A DNA stretch of 64,000 nt. It comes from Pirellula sp. Lineage in GTDB: Bacteria; Planctomycetota; Planctomycetia; Pirellulales; Pirellulaceae. A model generated the notes under the pieces. That model saw nothing but the letters and a program-made list of their open reading frames with translations, was not told the DNA's origin and did no database searches. Of this stretch, positions 28,999 to 38,515 are shown piece after piece. Position 1 is the stretch's first letter. The number at the start of each line of letters is the position of its first letter. The translations under genes were made by a program, and so were the position numbers. The stretch is taken from positions 41,078 to 105,077 of the forward strand of contig JAJTID010000100.1 in NCBI GenBank assembly GCA_021300155.1. Reading direction: 5' to 3'.

Positions 28999-30435
28999 AT
29001 GTCGACAGTATCAGCATCTTCGGTCGCTGTTGCCAAGAGTCATGTGAATCACGCTTTCCAAAAGTGTCTCAACATCGACTGTAACGCTACTTTCGGCATC
29101 GACGAAGTGCGAACCAGTTGCGGTAAATGCGGCGAGCTTTTGGATGTTGCCTACGATTGGGAAAAGCTGCCAGTACCTACGAAGCTGTCAGATTTCGAAG
29201 TGATGTGGACGCGAAGGTACGAACCATTGCGGTTCAGCGGGGTTTGGCGTTTTCATGAACTTCTCCCCTTCGCTCCCGCAGAAAAAGTCATCACTGTCGG
29301 CGAAGGTCAAACACTATTGCAGCAAGCAAACTCGGTCGCCAAGTACGTCGGGATTCGACCTGGGCAGCTTTATCTTCAATATGAGGGGATGAACCCATCC
29401 GGGTCTTTCAAGGACAATGGCATGTGTGCTGCTTTCACTCATGCGCACATGGTTGGTGCCAAACGTGCTGCATGCGCATCGACGGGAAACACGAGTGCTT
29501 CGCTTGCGATGTATTGCTCGGTGACTCAATTGATGAAGGCAATTATCTTCATCGGCTCTGGGAAAATCTCCTACGGGAAACTATCGCAAGCACTAGAATA
29601 CGGTGCCCTGACTGTTCAAATTGCGGGTGATTTTGATGATGCAATGGCTCGCGTGCAGGATGTCTCCAAGGAGCTTGGAATCTATCTTGTGAACAGTATC
29701 AATCCGTTTCGATTGGAAGGGCAAAAAACGGTCATGTACCGGGTGCTCGAAGCCCTGCGATGGGAGTCTCCCGACTGGATCGTTGTGCCCGGCGGGAATC
29801 TAGGAAACAGTAGCGCATTTGGAAAAGCGTTTATCGAATTAAAGCAATTGGGGCTGATTGATCGTATCCCACGATTGGCGGTCATCAATGCCGCCGGTGC
29901 AGATACACTCGACATCGTCTACAACCAAAGAAACCTTCGGTGGAATCGTGGACGTCCGCGAATGGATATTGCTTGCTGGTATTATGATGAGCTTGATAGA
30001 GAAAAGAGAAAGGCAGACACCATCGCAAGTGCGATCGAAATCAATCGTCCTGTCAATCTTCGGAAATGCCTTAGAGCATTGGACTTCTGCGACGGCGTAG
30101 TCCGCAAAGTTTCCGATCAAGAGATCCTCGACGCGAAGGCGCAGGTGGGTGCAGGCGGAATTGGCTGCGAACCTGCGAGCGCGGCAAGTGTTGCGGGTGC
30201 CAAAATGCTTCGGCAGCAGGGAGTTATCGGCATGGATGATCGTGTGGTCTGCATCTTAACGGGCCATCAACTGAAAGATCCTACGGCAACCGTCGCTTAC
30301 CATACGACGGATCAAGAAAAGTTCAATGAAGTATTGGGGAGCCGAGGTGTATCGCGAGCCTCCTACGCAAATCGGGCGGTCGCCGTTCCGAACGAACTCG
30401 ATGCGATCGTTAAGGCAATCCAACTTTACAGTTAA
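28999..30435 (+). CDS. thrC: Threonine synthase
   Basis: A PLP enzyme that converts O-phosphohomoserine to threonine in the cytoplasm. The PLP lysine is K138 in [11 protein letters not shown], and the Gly-rich phosphate loop reads [12 protein letters not shown]. An N-terminal zinc-ribbon-like pair (C23, C28, C41, C44) is present, as in many class II-type bacterial threonine synthases, and YEPL precedes the catalytic domain. The 478-residue length is normal. Its TAA stop shares bases with the stop of the convergent SDR gene (30432-30435). The only other possibility is a related cysteate synthase, which is less likely. Confidence 0.92.
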   Translation: MSTVSASSVAVAKSHVNHAFQKCLNIDCNATFGIDEVRTSCGKCGELLDVAYDWEKLPVPTKLSDFEVMWTRRYEPLRFSGVWRFHELLPFAPAEKVITVGEGQTLLQQANSVAKYVGIRPGQLYLQYEGMNPSGSFKDNGMCAAFTHAHMVGAKRAACASTGNTSASLAMYCSVTQLMKAIIFIGSGKISYGKLSQALEYGALTVQIAGDFDDAMARVQDVSKELGIYLVNSINPFRLEGQKTVMYRVLEALRWESPDWIVVPGGNLGNSSAFGKAFIELKQLGLIDRIPRLAVINAAGADTLDIVYNQRNLRWNRGRPRMDIACWYYDELDREKRKADTIASAIEINRPVNLRKCLRALDFCDGVVRKVSDQEILDAKAQVGAGGIGCEPASAASVAGAKMLRQQGVIGMDDRVVCILTGHQLKDPTATVAYHTTDQEKFNEVLGSRGVSRASYANRAVAVPNELDAIVKAIQLYS

Positions 30436-31217
30436 GCCGGCTTTGTTGAGGTCGCTGTACCTGAGGGTGGTGCAGCGATCGTCTTTAAAGAGCCTAATCC
30501 ACCATCGACTCCAAGAGACTGGCCGGTCACCCACGACTGTTCGGGGGAAGCGAACCACAGAATTGCTCGAGCAATATCTTCTGGTTCACCGAAACGCCCT
30601 ATGGGATGCATCGAAAGCGAGGCCTCTGCACTGCGAGGCGTGGACCAGATTCGTTCCGTTAGCGGTGTTCTCACCAGGCCGGGAGCGATGGAGTTGATCC
30701 GAATCCGCTTGGAGGCGTAAGTCGTTGCCGCCGATCGGACCAATCCATCAATACCTGCTTTGCTGGCAGCGATCGCTTCATGGTTCTGGAGGCCGACAGT
30801 TGCAGCGGCGGAGCTCATCAAAACGATGGAACCGCCGTGAGTGAACATGCGTGGCACACAGCATCGAACCAATCCCGCAGCCGTCGTTAGGTTGGTTCGA
30901 ACGGTCTTCTCCCATTCCGATTGCGTCGTGAGATGCATGGGCTTCAGTAGAACGGAGCCCGCTAAATTGATAGCAGCATTGATGCTCCCGAGTAGTCCTT
31001 CCGCACTGGATACCATTCTGTCGAGCTCTTCCCAATCCGCCGCGTCTGCCGCTGCAAACCCCCATCCGAAACGTGAAGCTATAGCATGCAATTTGGTGCC
31101 GTCTCTTCCAATCAAGAAAGCTTCCCCTCCAGCATCCGCAATCATTTCGCACACCGAGCTCCCGATCCCTCCGCCCGCACCTACAATCACGGCTTTTATT
31201 GTCTCTTTAGATCCCAT
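30432..31217 (-). CDS. SDR-family oxidoreductase
   Basis: A classical short-chain dehydrogenase of about 261 residues. The cofactor motif is [14 protein letters not shown] near residues 11-24. NLAGSV follows, then the active-site Ser (MSSAAATVG), and the catalytic Y-x3-K region reads EAIAASKAG, so the Tyr position is Ala or His-shifted. The C-terminal [13 protein letters not shown] is typical of the FabG-like branch. The ATG at 31217 has GGAG nine bases upstream and is preferred over a GTG at 31232. The replaced catalytic Tyr makes its activity uncertain. The gene is convergent with thrC. Confidence 0.82.
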   Translation of the reverse strand: MGSKETIKAVIVGAGGGIGSSVCEMIADAGGEAFLIGRDGTKLHAIASRFGWGFAAADAADWEELDRMVSSAEGLLGSINAAINLAGSVLLKPMHLTTQSEWEKTVRTNLTTAAGLVRCCVPRMFTHGGSIVLMSSAAATVGLQNHEAIAASKAGIDGLVRSAATTYASKRIRINSIAPGLVRTPLTERIWSTPRSAEASLSMHPIGRFGEPEDIARAILWFASPEQSWVTGQSLGVDGGLGSLKTIAAPPSGTATSTKPA

Positions 31218-31232
31218 TCCTACTCCTACCAC

Positions 31233-31808
31233 GATTGAAAGGCGAGTGTATTTCTCGCCGTCAAGAATTTCAGCGCTTTACGATAGCTACCTGGCAAGTC
31301 GACGAAGACAGTGCAAATCAGATTCGAGTGATTAAAGATCCTGACGCGAGAATGCATTTCATGAGGGTTTATCCGAGATGACTCATTCAACAGTATTTTC
31401 CGTCAATCAGCTTGACACGCTTCTCGGGGTGTGCAACAATCCTGGTTATGGTGTTGGGGTTTCGTTCGCCGCTAGATGGTTGAATTGGCCTTGGCAGGTT
31501 GCCATGCTCAGGGAATGGAATGCCCTCAACACCTTCGCGACGTCATCCGCGGTAGAAGGAGCCATCACAGTTCTGTCTGTGGGTGGGAATTAGATCCCGG
31601 TTGTGACACTTCAGAGTTAAGTTCGCGAATGCCTTTGCTGGATTCTCAGGAGTCCATTCGTCGTTCTGGGTGTGGTTGACGCCGTTGCCCGGTTCGCATT
31701 CACGCCGTCCCCGGTGAGCATCCGAGAAACTGTTGTTGCTCGATGCTCGTAGTCTCCATTTCGTGGAAATATCATAGTTTCCGCCTTTTTTAATCTGGAT
31801 TTGGCCGT
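31233..31808. other. Intergenic region upstream of rho
   Basis: About 575 bp. A small plus-strand frame at 31378-31593 (71 codons, ATG) has no recognisable family and no good ribosome site, so I do not call it a gene. Rho genes are often autoregulated through a long leader. This space would allow that, but I see no clear attenuator. Confidence 0.4.
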
Positions 31809-33164
31809 ATGCCCAAGAAAAAGCGTTTTCGTTCTCGATTCCAAAGCGACTCTGCAAGTCCCGGCCCAGCGGGAGCTGGAGCCCGACCCCGCGTCAAAAG
31901 GCCCCGACGCCGCCATGGGCCAAACTATCAGCAGGCGTTTTCCGATCCGAACGATGAGAACGCGCAACCCATAGTTGGCGAAGATGGAGAAGTCATTACG
32001 CCTGGCGCAGAAGCAGAAGGGCAGCCGCCCGCAGAAGAGCCCGGTCAAGAGTTCTATGGATTGCTGGAAATGCACCCGAATGGATATGGATTCCTGCGTG
32101 CTCCGCTAAACAACTATGCCCGGCTTCGCACCGATCCATTCGTTCCAGGGACGATGATCGAGAAATTCAAATTGCGTCAAGGCTTGAAGATCAAAGCGAT
32201 TATGCAGCAAACGCGGCGATCGCAAGGTCCGCGAGTCAAAGAAATCCTTGACATCGAAGGGATGAAACCCGAAGACTACATCAATATTCAACCCTTTGAA
32301 AATCTTACTGCAATCAATCCTGAACAGTGGTTGCGTTTAGAAGTCGGGCAACAGCCGATCACCAATCGTGTTATCGATCTGCTGGCACCGCTCGGACGTG
32401 GGCAGCGAGCGCTCATCGTCGCGCCGCCAAGATCCGGCAAGACGATTATGCTTCAGCATATCTCCAAGGGTATTGCAACAAACTATCCAGATGTCGAGTT
32501 GATCGTTCTCTTGATCGATGAACGTCCCGAAGAAGTGACGGACATGCGTCGTAACGTTGAGCGAGGCGAAGTGATCGCCAGTAGCCTTGACGAAGACGTC
32601 GAATCGCACGTTCGACTGAGCCAGCTTGTTGTAGATCGATGCCGTCGGCTAGCGGAAATGGGTAAAGATGTTTTCCTCTTGATGGACTCCATCACTCGTC
32701 TCGCACGAGCGTTCAACAAGTATGTGGGAAACAATGGACCGACGATGACAGGCGGGGTAAACATCAAGGCCATGGATGTTCCAAAGAAGCTTTTTGCGAC
32801 CGCGCGCGCTTTTGCCGAAGGTGGGTCCCTAACGATCGTTGGAACAGCGCTTGTGGATACCGGTTCTCGAATGGACGAGTTGATTTTCCAAGAGTTCAAG
32901 GGGACAGGGAATATGGAGCTCGTTCTAGATCGCAAATTAGCAGATCGGCGTGTATGGCCCGCTATTGACATCTCGCAATCAGGTACTCGCCGTGAGGAAC
33001 TATTGCATGATCCAGAAACATACCATTCCGTCACGATGATTCGTCGTACACTAAACTCCATGCATCCTGTCGAAGCGATGGAGCAATTGACGAAGCAATT
33101 GGCACGGTTTCCAAGCAACCAAGAGTTTTTGAAGCTGATCGCTAATGCAAAAATGATGGACTAG
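31809..33164 (+). CDS. rho: Transcription termination factor Rho
   Basis: Rho is the hexameric RNA helicase that ends transcription at rut sites. This 451-residue protein has an N-terminal, Pro/acid-rich extension of about 80 residues and then the RNA-binding OB domain (YGLLEMHPNGYGFLR). The ATPase core has Walker A APPRSGKT (K211), LIDERPEEVTDMRR, the Q-loop/R-loop region and the late MIRRTLNSMHPVEAMEQL helix. The ATG at 31809 begins with a basic KKKRFRSR tail. rnpA follows 26 bp later. The identification is secure. Confidence 0.98.
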   Translation: MPKKKRFRSRFQSDSASPGPAGAGARPRVKRPRRRHGPNYQQAFSDPNDENAQPIVGEDGEVITPGAEAEGQPPAEEPGQEFYGLLEMHPNGYGFLRAPLNNYARLRTDPFVPGTMIEKFKLRQGLKIKAIMQQTRRSQGPRVKEILDIEGMKPEDYINIQPFENLTAINPEQWLRLEVGQQPITNRVIDLLAPLGRGQRALIVAPPRSGKTIMLQHISKGIATNYPDVELIVLLIDERPEEVTDMRRNVERGEVIASSLDEDVESHVRLSQLVVDRCRRLAEMGKDVFLLMDSITRLARAFNKYVGNNGPTMTGGVNIKAMDVPKKLFATARAFAEGGSLTIVGTALVDTGSRMDELIFQEFKGTGNMELVLDRKLADRRVWPAIDISQSGTRREELLHDPETYHSVTMIRRTLNSMHPVEAMEQLTKQLARFPSNQEFLKLIANAKMMD

Positions 33165-33190
33165 TTCATGGATGGGTCACAATCCTCCTT

Positions 33191-33595
33191 ATGAATGGCT
33201 CGCAATCCGATCGAAATTTAAATGTTGGGAGAGGTGCCATTAGAAGCCAGACCTTTTCCCAAACCGAGCGCATCAAATCACCTCTTCACTTTGAAAAGGT
33301 CTTTAAGGAAGGTGTTGTCGCTGCCGATGGGGTGCTCGTCATTCATGTCAGTTTGAACAACCTTCGGCACCCGAGACTCGGCCTGAGTTTATCCAAGCGT
33401 GTCGGGAACTCGCCGAAGAGAAATCGTTGGAAACGTCTGATCCGTGAGTCGTTTAGAAAACAAAAAGACAAATTTCCTCGTGTTGATATCGTCGTTCGCC
33501 CTAAACGGGGTGCAATCCCAAATTATGGCGAGATTTTCAACTCGTTGCCTGCGCTAGTGGCCAGGGCTTGTAGAAAACTACCTTCACAAAAGTAG
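33191..33595 (+). CDS. rnpA: Ribonuclease P protein component
   Basis: A basic 134-residue protein that assists the RNase P RNA in tRNA 5' maturation. Visible are the N-terminal FEKVFKEG region, the GLSLSKRVGNSPKRNRWKRLIRE signature (the RNR motif is NRWKR here) and the late VDIVVRPKRGA. The first 30 residues are a poorly conserved extension. It follows rho in the same direction instead of lying next to rpmH and yidC, its usual neighbours near the origin. The length and motifs leave little doubt. Confidence 0.95.
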   Translation: MNGSQSDRNLNVGRGAIRSQTFSQTERIKSPLHFEKVFKEGVVAADGVLVIHVSLNNLRHPRLGLSLSKRVGNSPKRNRWKRLIRESFRKQKDKFPRVDIVVRPKRGAIPNYGEIFNSLPALVARACRKLPSQK

Positions 33596-34011
33596 AGACT
33601 TGCGGGGCGTACTCGACAGAGCAACCCGCAAAACTAGATAATCAGGATGGCAAAGGCTTTGATTTGCTAGGCCAGCCACTAGACCAACGCATTCTGCTTG
33701 CTCATAATCCAGACTAATGGCAATTGTTAACGTTTGGTGAGTCTGTACGGTTTGTGCGGATTGCATTGACCTTTAGGACATGAAAGTGCGAGCTCGATTG
33801 CCTGAATAGGGAATTGCAATCAGATTTGACCTAGGCTTCCTCATCCTATGATCTGCTGGCAAAACGCGTCTAAATGTCCGTCGCCGCAGATGATTCAAAT
33901 TTGCTTCCCACGAGGACACCCAGAAATCGTTGCTACCAGAAATCGCTGCTAGATGGATGGATGGGTGTTTCAACGCGTAGTTTATTTTATTTAACCATCT
34001 GGAAACCAAGA
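33596..34011. other. Intergenic region upstream of the metallopeptidase
   Basis: About 415 bp. TTGCGGG and CCCGCAA form a weak stem with a long loop near 33600-33632, too loose for a confident terminator. The in-frame sequence upstream of the metallopeptidase ATG is open but unconserved. I see no RNA gene, including no RNase P RNA signature. Confidence 0.45.
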
Positions 34012-36981
34012 ATGAAACGGTATCGAAATTTGGTGATGCATTGCTCACGGCTCCTCGTCGGTGTGCTGGGTTTGCAAGCCGCAATTAGCGGTTCTGTCAG
34101 TGCACAAGAGGGGGCAGTGCCCGAGTATCCACCATTTGAAAAAGTGACCGAAGGATTTGTGAAGTCGGAGACCAAATCTCCAGACAGAAACAATGCTCTG
34201 TGCGGTGTATGGACTCGAGAAAAAGATGGGCAGATGCTTTTGGAAATCCCAAAAGACTTTGCCATGAAGAAGTATTTTATAGCTTTGACTGTTAGCAGCG
34301 GAGATCAATTCGCTGGTCTCCAAGCAGGTGATTACTACGTTTACTGGCGGCAGTACAACAAGCGCCTCGCCCTCGTGGTGCCCAATTTGGATGTTCGATC
34401 CAACGGAGAACCAGAATCCAAGTCCTCTGTCAAACGTCTCTTCACCGATACCGTCCTCTTGGACGTGCCGATCGTAACGATAGCACCGCGTGGCGGCCCA
34501 GTTATCGATGCCGATGCATTGTTTGTCGGCCAAGCTTCGAAGTTTTTTGGTCCGTCTGTTCGCGTTCAAGATCCGCAGTTGACTAAGATCGTAAAAGCAA
34601 AAGTCTTCGCAAAGAATGTGGAAATGGCTTTCGAAGTTGTTGCTCTTGGCGGAAAGTTTCAGACGCTTCACTACTCGTTTAGCGAAGTACCTGAAGACAA
34701 TGGATACCGACCTCGAAAAGCAGACCAACGCGTTGGCTACTTCGTAACCAATTACAAGGACCTTGGCAGTTACGACGACGACAAAAAACGAGTCCGTTAT
34801 GTCACGCGATGGAGATTAGAAAAGCGCGACCCAAGCCTCAAAGTGAGCCCACCGGTTACTCCGATTCGTTTCTATATCGAACACACTACTCCTGTTCGAT
34901 ACCGTCGATGGGTCAAGCAAGGTATCGAACATTGGAACAAGGCTTTTGAGGCAGTGGGCTTCTCCGATGCAATTGAAGTTCTATACCAAGATCCTCGCTC
35001 TCCAGCCACTATGGATCTGGACCCAGAAGACGTTCAGTACAATTTCGTTCGTTGGCTCAACAATGATATCGGTACAGCAATCGGACCGAGCCGAGTGCAC
35101 CCAATCACTGGCGAAATTCTAGATGCAGACATTGTCTTGACAGACGGTTGGATCCGTCACTTCAACTTTCAATATCATGACTTGATGCCTGAATTGGCGA
35201 TGGAAGGGATGAGTCCTGAAACACTTACATGGCTCGGGGATCATCCATCATGGGATCCACGCATACGATTGGCTCCTAGTGCGAATCAGCCCTATCTGAC
35301 GAACATGCTGGCGAATCAATCCAAACTTCCTTTCGGCGGCCATCCCATGACGAAAGTGGATGGGAAATTGATCGGCGATCAAGTCTACGATGGTCTCATC
35401 GGTCGAGCAAGCCAAACAAACGGCTATTGCAATGTGGCTTTGGCCAAACGAATGGACATGTCCATGGCTCGCATGAGTCTAGGGCTTCTCGAAGAGTTAG
35501 AACTTCAAGAGTCTGCGCCGGCCAAGACGGAAGACAAAAAGCCAGAAGAGAAGAAGGACGAAGAAAAGAAACCTGAAGTTAAAAAACCTGAGGAAAAGAA
35601 AAAAGATAAGCCAAAAGAAGAAATGTTGGATGGCATGCCAGAGTCCTTCATCGGTCCACTTTTGGCTGACCTCGTTGCACACGAAGTCGGACATACACTC
35701 GGCTTGCGTCACAACTTCAAGGCTTCGAGTTATCTGACGTTCAACGAAATCAATTCAGAAGAAATCAAAGGGAAAAAACAACTGGCTTCTTCCGTGATGG
35801 ACTACATCCCCGTCAATATGCCCTACAAGCTCGAAGGGTCGACGAAGGGTGAGTATACCATGACAGGCATTGGTCCCTACGACATGTGGGCGATTGAGTA
35901 TGGATATTCCCAAGATGAATCGAAGCTGCCTGAGTTGCTCAAGAAGTGCACAGAGCCCGAGTATCAGTATGCCACCGACGAAGATACGGGCGGGCCTGAT
36001 CCACTTGCACGACGATACGATTACTCGAAAGAGCCACTCGACTATGCCGAGAATCAAATGCGTCTGGTCGAACTTTATCGATCCCGTCTCCTGGACCGAT
36101 TTGTAAAGGACGGTGATAGCTGGTCGAAAGCGAGAATCGGTTACGAGCTCACGCTGGGTGAGCAGATGAAGGCCGTTAGCATGATCGCAAACTGGATTGG
36201 GGGCGCTCACGTCAATCGAGACAAGAAGGGTGATCCAGGCAATCGCCAATCGCTCGTTCCAGTGGCCGCCGACAAACAAAGGAAGTCTCTTGAGTTTGTG
36301 ATTCGGAATGCATTCCGTGATTCTGCCTTCGGACTCTCGCCCAAGATCCTCGAAAGACTGACCAACGACAAATGGATTGACGAAGGTTTTAGCTCAATGG
36401 GTGAATCAACATTCCCAATCCACGATCGAATTCTGGGTTACCAAGCCTCAACACTCACAATGTTGATGAACCCCACAACCTTGCGCAGAGTATTCGACAA
36501 TGAACAACTGGTCCCGAACGATCAGGATGCCATCACTCTGCCAGAGTTGATGGATAAACTCTTCGCTGAGATTTGGTCCGAGTTGGATGCAAAAGCAGAG
36601 GGGGAGGTTTCAAGCCGAAAGCCGAGGATCAGTTCTCTTCGACGAAATCTTCAACGTGAATACTTGGAGCGACTTGTCGATCTAGCTATCCCCGCCAAGG
36701 GGAACGCTTCCGCCAAGGCGATCGGATCCTTGGCGATGATGCAACTGAAAGAGTTGAAACGCAAACTGGACGCTACTCTCGAAGGGCGCGGCGGACTAGA
36801 TCCGTACTCGCTGGCGCATCTGAACGAGGCACAACAGCGAATCTCCAAAGCTTTGGATGCGATCTATGTGTACAACATGCCATCCAGTATGGGCGGTGGG
36901 CGAGGAAATATCATCACCATCGGGCAACAAGAAGGCAAGACGGTCATTTCCGATACACAGGATACCGACCTGCCAAACTAA
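34012..36981 (+). CDS. Secreted zinc-dependent metallopeptidase (DUF5117/DUF4953 type)
   Basis: An exported protein of about 989 residues. The ATG at 34012 opens a signal peptide (MKRYRNLVMHCSRLLVG, cleavage near SVSAQEG); an upstream frame to 33874 lacks such logic. The catalytic signature is HEVGHTLGLRH at residues 557-567, the metzincin-style HExxHxxGxxH, with SSVMDY as the downstream Met-turn-like motif. Residues about 502-538, just before the active site, are a Lys/Glu/Pro-rich low-complexity insert. Family members are large periplasmic or extracellular proteases of unknown substrate. A strong bidirectional terminator lies beyond the stop. Confidence 0.9.
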   Translation: MKRYRNLVMHCSRLLVGVLGLQAAISGSVSAQEGAVPEYPPFEKVTEGFVKSETKSPDRNNALCGVWTREKDGQMLLEIPKDFAMKKYFIALTVSSGDQFAGLQAGDYYVYWRQYNKRLALVVPNLDVRSNGEPESKSSVKRLFTDTVLLDVPIVTIAPRGGPVIDADALFVGQASKFFGPSVRVQDPQLTKIVKAKVFAKNVEMAFEVVALGGKFQTLHYSFSEVPEDNGYRPRKADQRVGYFVTNYKDLGSYDDDKKRVRYVTRWRLEKRDPSLKVSPPVTPIRFYIEHTTPVRYRRWVKQGIEHWNKAFEAVGFSDAIEVLYQDPRSPATMDLDPEDVQYNFVRWLNNDIGTAIGPSRVHPITGEILDADIVLTDGWIRHFNFQYHDLMPELAMEGMSPETLTWLGDHPSWDPRIRLAPSANQPYLTNMLANQSKLPFGGHPMTKVDGKLIGDQVYDGLIGRASQTNGYCNVALAKRMDMSMARMSLGLLEELELQESAPAKTEDKKPEEKKDEEKKPEVKKPEEKKKDKPKEEMLDGMPESFIGPLLADLVAHEVGHTLGLRHNFKASSYLTFNEINSEEIKGKKQLASSVMDYIPVNMPYKLEGSTKGEYTMTGIGPYDMWAIEYGYSQDESKLPELLKKCTEPEYQYATDEDTGGPDPLARRYDYSKEPLDYAENQMRLVELYRSRLLDRFVKDGDSWSKARIGYELTLGEQMKAVSMIANWIGGAHVNRDKKGDPGNRQSLVPVAADKQRKSLEFVIRNAFRDSAFGLSPKILERLTNDKWIDEGFSSMGESTFPIHDRILGYQASTLTMLMNPTTLRRVFDNEQLVPNDQDAITLPELMDKLFAEIWSELDAKAEGEVSSRKPRISSLRRNLQREYLERLVDLAIPAKGNASAKAIGSLAMMQLKELKRKLDATLEGRGGLDPYSLAHLNEAQQRISKALDAIYVYNMPSSMGGGRGNIITIGQQEGKTVISDTQDTDLPN

Positions 36982-37054
36982 CCGATTGACCAAGGCAAAG
37001 TGATCCTCATTGGTTTCATCAAAACTGCGATAACCAATGCGGTACAAACGAAAT

Positions 37055-37092
37055 AAAATCAGCCCGTCGAGAGAACTCGACGGGCTGATTTT
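37055..37092. terminator. Bidirectional intrinsic terminator between convergent genes
   Basis: A perfect 17-bp stem (AAAATCAGCCCGTCGAG with its complement, loop AGAA) begins with A4 and ends with T4. It lies 74 bp after the metallopeptidase stop and 41 bp from the stop of the convergent Cys-rich gene, so it can end transcription from both. Confidence 0.92.
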
Positions 37093-37132
37093 CGTTGATC
37101 ATGTCTTATGACGAGCAGTTATCAATCGCTTA

Positions 37133-37936
37133 TTAGCGAATGCGTGTGCTGCTTGCTTGAATGACATGACGCTTGGTGTTCAAGTATGCATGTGGATCAA
37201 CCACTGGTGCTGGAGCAGCAGCTGGTGCTGCAACCGGAGCCGAACCGCACGAGCTGCAACCAGCTGGTGCGGCATCGCAAGCCGTTGCACAACCGCTATC
37301 GCAGCATGCGTTTGACTTGCACTTGAAAATCTTGGAGAGCAAACCGCCCCCAAGCTTTCTCGAGCCACATCCGCTATCGCAAGCTGGAGCTGCACATGGA
37401 TCGCACGCACTGATCTCAGCGCCGCAAGTTGGTGCACAACCAGATCCGCAAGGTGCTGCAATTTCAGCGCCACAAGATGGTCCACATGGATCGCAGCTTA
37501 TTTCAGCGCCACAGCTTGGAGCGCAAGCGCTCTTCGCCTTCAACGCTGTAAGCTTGCACTTTAGTTTACCCTTCATGCCTTTGAGGGCATCAAGGATTGG
37601 CGTGCGAACGGTACAGCAGCTAGTTGGTGCACAAGCGGTTTCAACGCCACAGCTTGGTCCGCAAGGTGCAGCGATTTCAGCGCCGCAGCTTGGTCCCGTA
37701 CCACATCCCGATCCACAAGGTGCAGCGATTTCAGCGCCGCAGCTTGGAGCAGCACCGCTACCACAAGGTGCCATTTCTGCGCCGCACGATGGATCGCAAA
37801 CTGTAGTGTCACAGCAAGAGCTGGAAGCACCGCAGCCTTTTCCGCCGAGCAGACGGCTCAAAAGGTCACCACCGAAGCTTTGACCGCTAAGGCTTGCTCC
37901 GAGAACCATCGAGCCTACAATGATATTCCATTTCAT
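37133..37936 (-). CDS. Exported Cys-rich repeat protein
   Basis: A 267-residue protein with a signal peptide (IIVGSMVLGASLSGQSFG). At least six near-identical Cys-rich repeats built on SCGAEI-APCGSG follow. About 35 cysteines occur in all, many in SCG, CDPC or GCG contexts, and Ala/Pro-rich stretches lie near the C-terminus. A basic helical block (LDALKGMKGKLKCKLTALKAK, residues about 117-137) interrupts the repeats. This is not a known enzyme; I infer a disulfide-linked surface or cell-wall protein, as cysteine-rich coats are known in planctomycetes. A terminator shared with the convergent gene lies behind it. Confidence 0.82.
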   Translation of the reverse strand: MKWNIIVGSMVLGASLSGQSFGGDLLSRLLGGKGCGASSSCCDTTVCDPSCGAEMAPCGSGAAPSCGAEIAAPCGSGCGTGPSCGAEIAAPCGPSCGVETACAPTSCCTVRTPILDALKGMKGKLKCKLTALKAKSACAPSCGAEISCDPCGPSCGAEIAAPCGSGCAPTCGAEISACDPCAAPACDSGCGSRKLGGGLLSKIFKCKSNACCDSGCATACDAAPAGCSSCGSAPVAAPAAAPAPVVDPHAYLNTKRHVIQASSTRIR

Positions 37937-38515
37937 CTGAGCCTAATCTCCCTACTTTATGTTTACTGGCAGTCGCTTAACAGGTCCGCATCGTACGTTA
38001 GTGTGGAGACCGATTTCGGTGGACGAAGTCGCCGCCGAAATCGCCCTCAACCGGCGTGGCTTCTATGCAGTTTTTTGACTGCAATGACTTCGTTAGCCTC
38101 GTTTTTAGAGCAAGCTCCATCCTGTTGAGAACTTGCCCTTCCGTACAATGCATGGTCTTTTTCAGCCCCTCCGCTGAACAAGACTCGCTTCTGCTGCCGG
38201 CCGAGTTTTGATACCCGTCCAGTATTGGTCACCGGCATTGATTCAATCGCATCTATCACACTCATCAGAACGTTCTGACAAGTTAAGATGCGAAGTCTTG
38301 GGTAGCTATCGGCCAACGAGCGAAAGAGGCTTGAGGTGGTAGCCTTATTTTTTAGAAAATGCATGTGCGTCAGAACTTACGTAAAATATTCCGGCTGAGA
38401 AAGCTGTTGCTTCTTTCCCAAATATGCGACCGCAAACTCTTTCTAGATTACCAAAGCGCACCTGCAAAGACTCCTCAATCGTTAGCCCTTTCCTAGCTTC
38501 AATCTTGGTCACCTC
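37937..38515. other. Intergenic region upstream of the glycosyltransferase
   Basis: About 580 bp between two divergent genes. A minus-strand frame of about 105 codons (38047-38364) is low-quality and has no recognisable motif. I see no RNA gene or terminator here. Confidence 0.4.

Noticed and set aside
31378..31593. A 71-codon plus-strand frame upstream of rho
   Set aside because: No family, no ribosome site and no neighbour logic; probably chance.
33600..33632. Stem of TTGCGGG and CCCGCAA after rnpA
   Set aside because: Loop of about 19 bases and no T tract, so not a convincing terminator.
38047..38364. A 105-codon minus-strand frame before the glycosyltransferase
   Set aside because: Low-complexity sequence without signal peptide, motif or good start.
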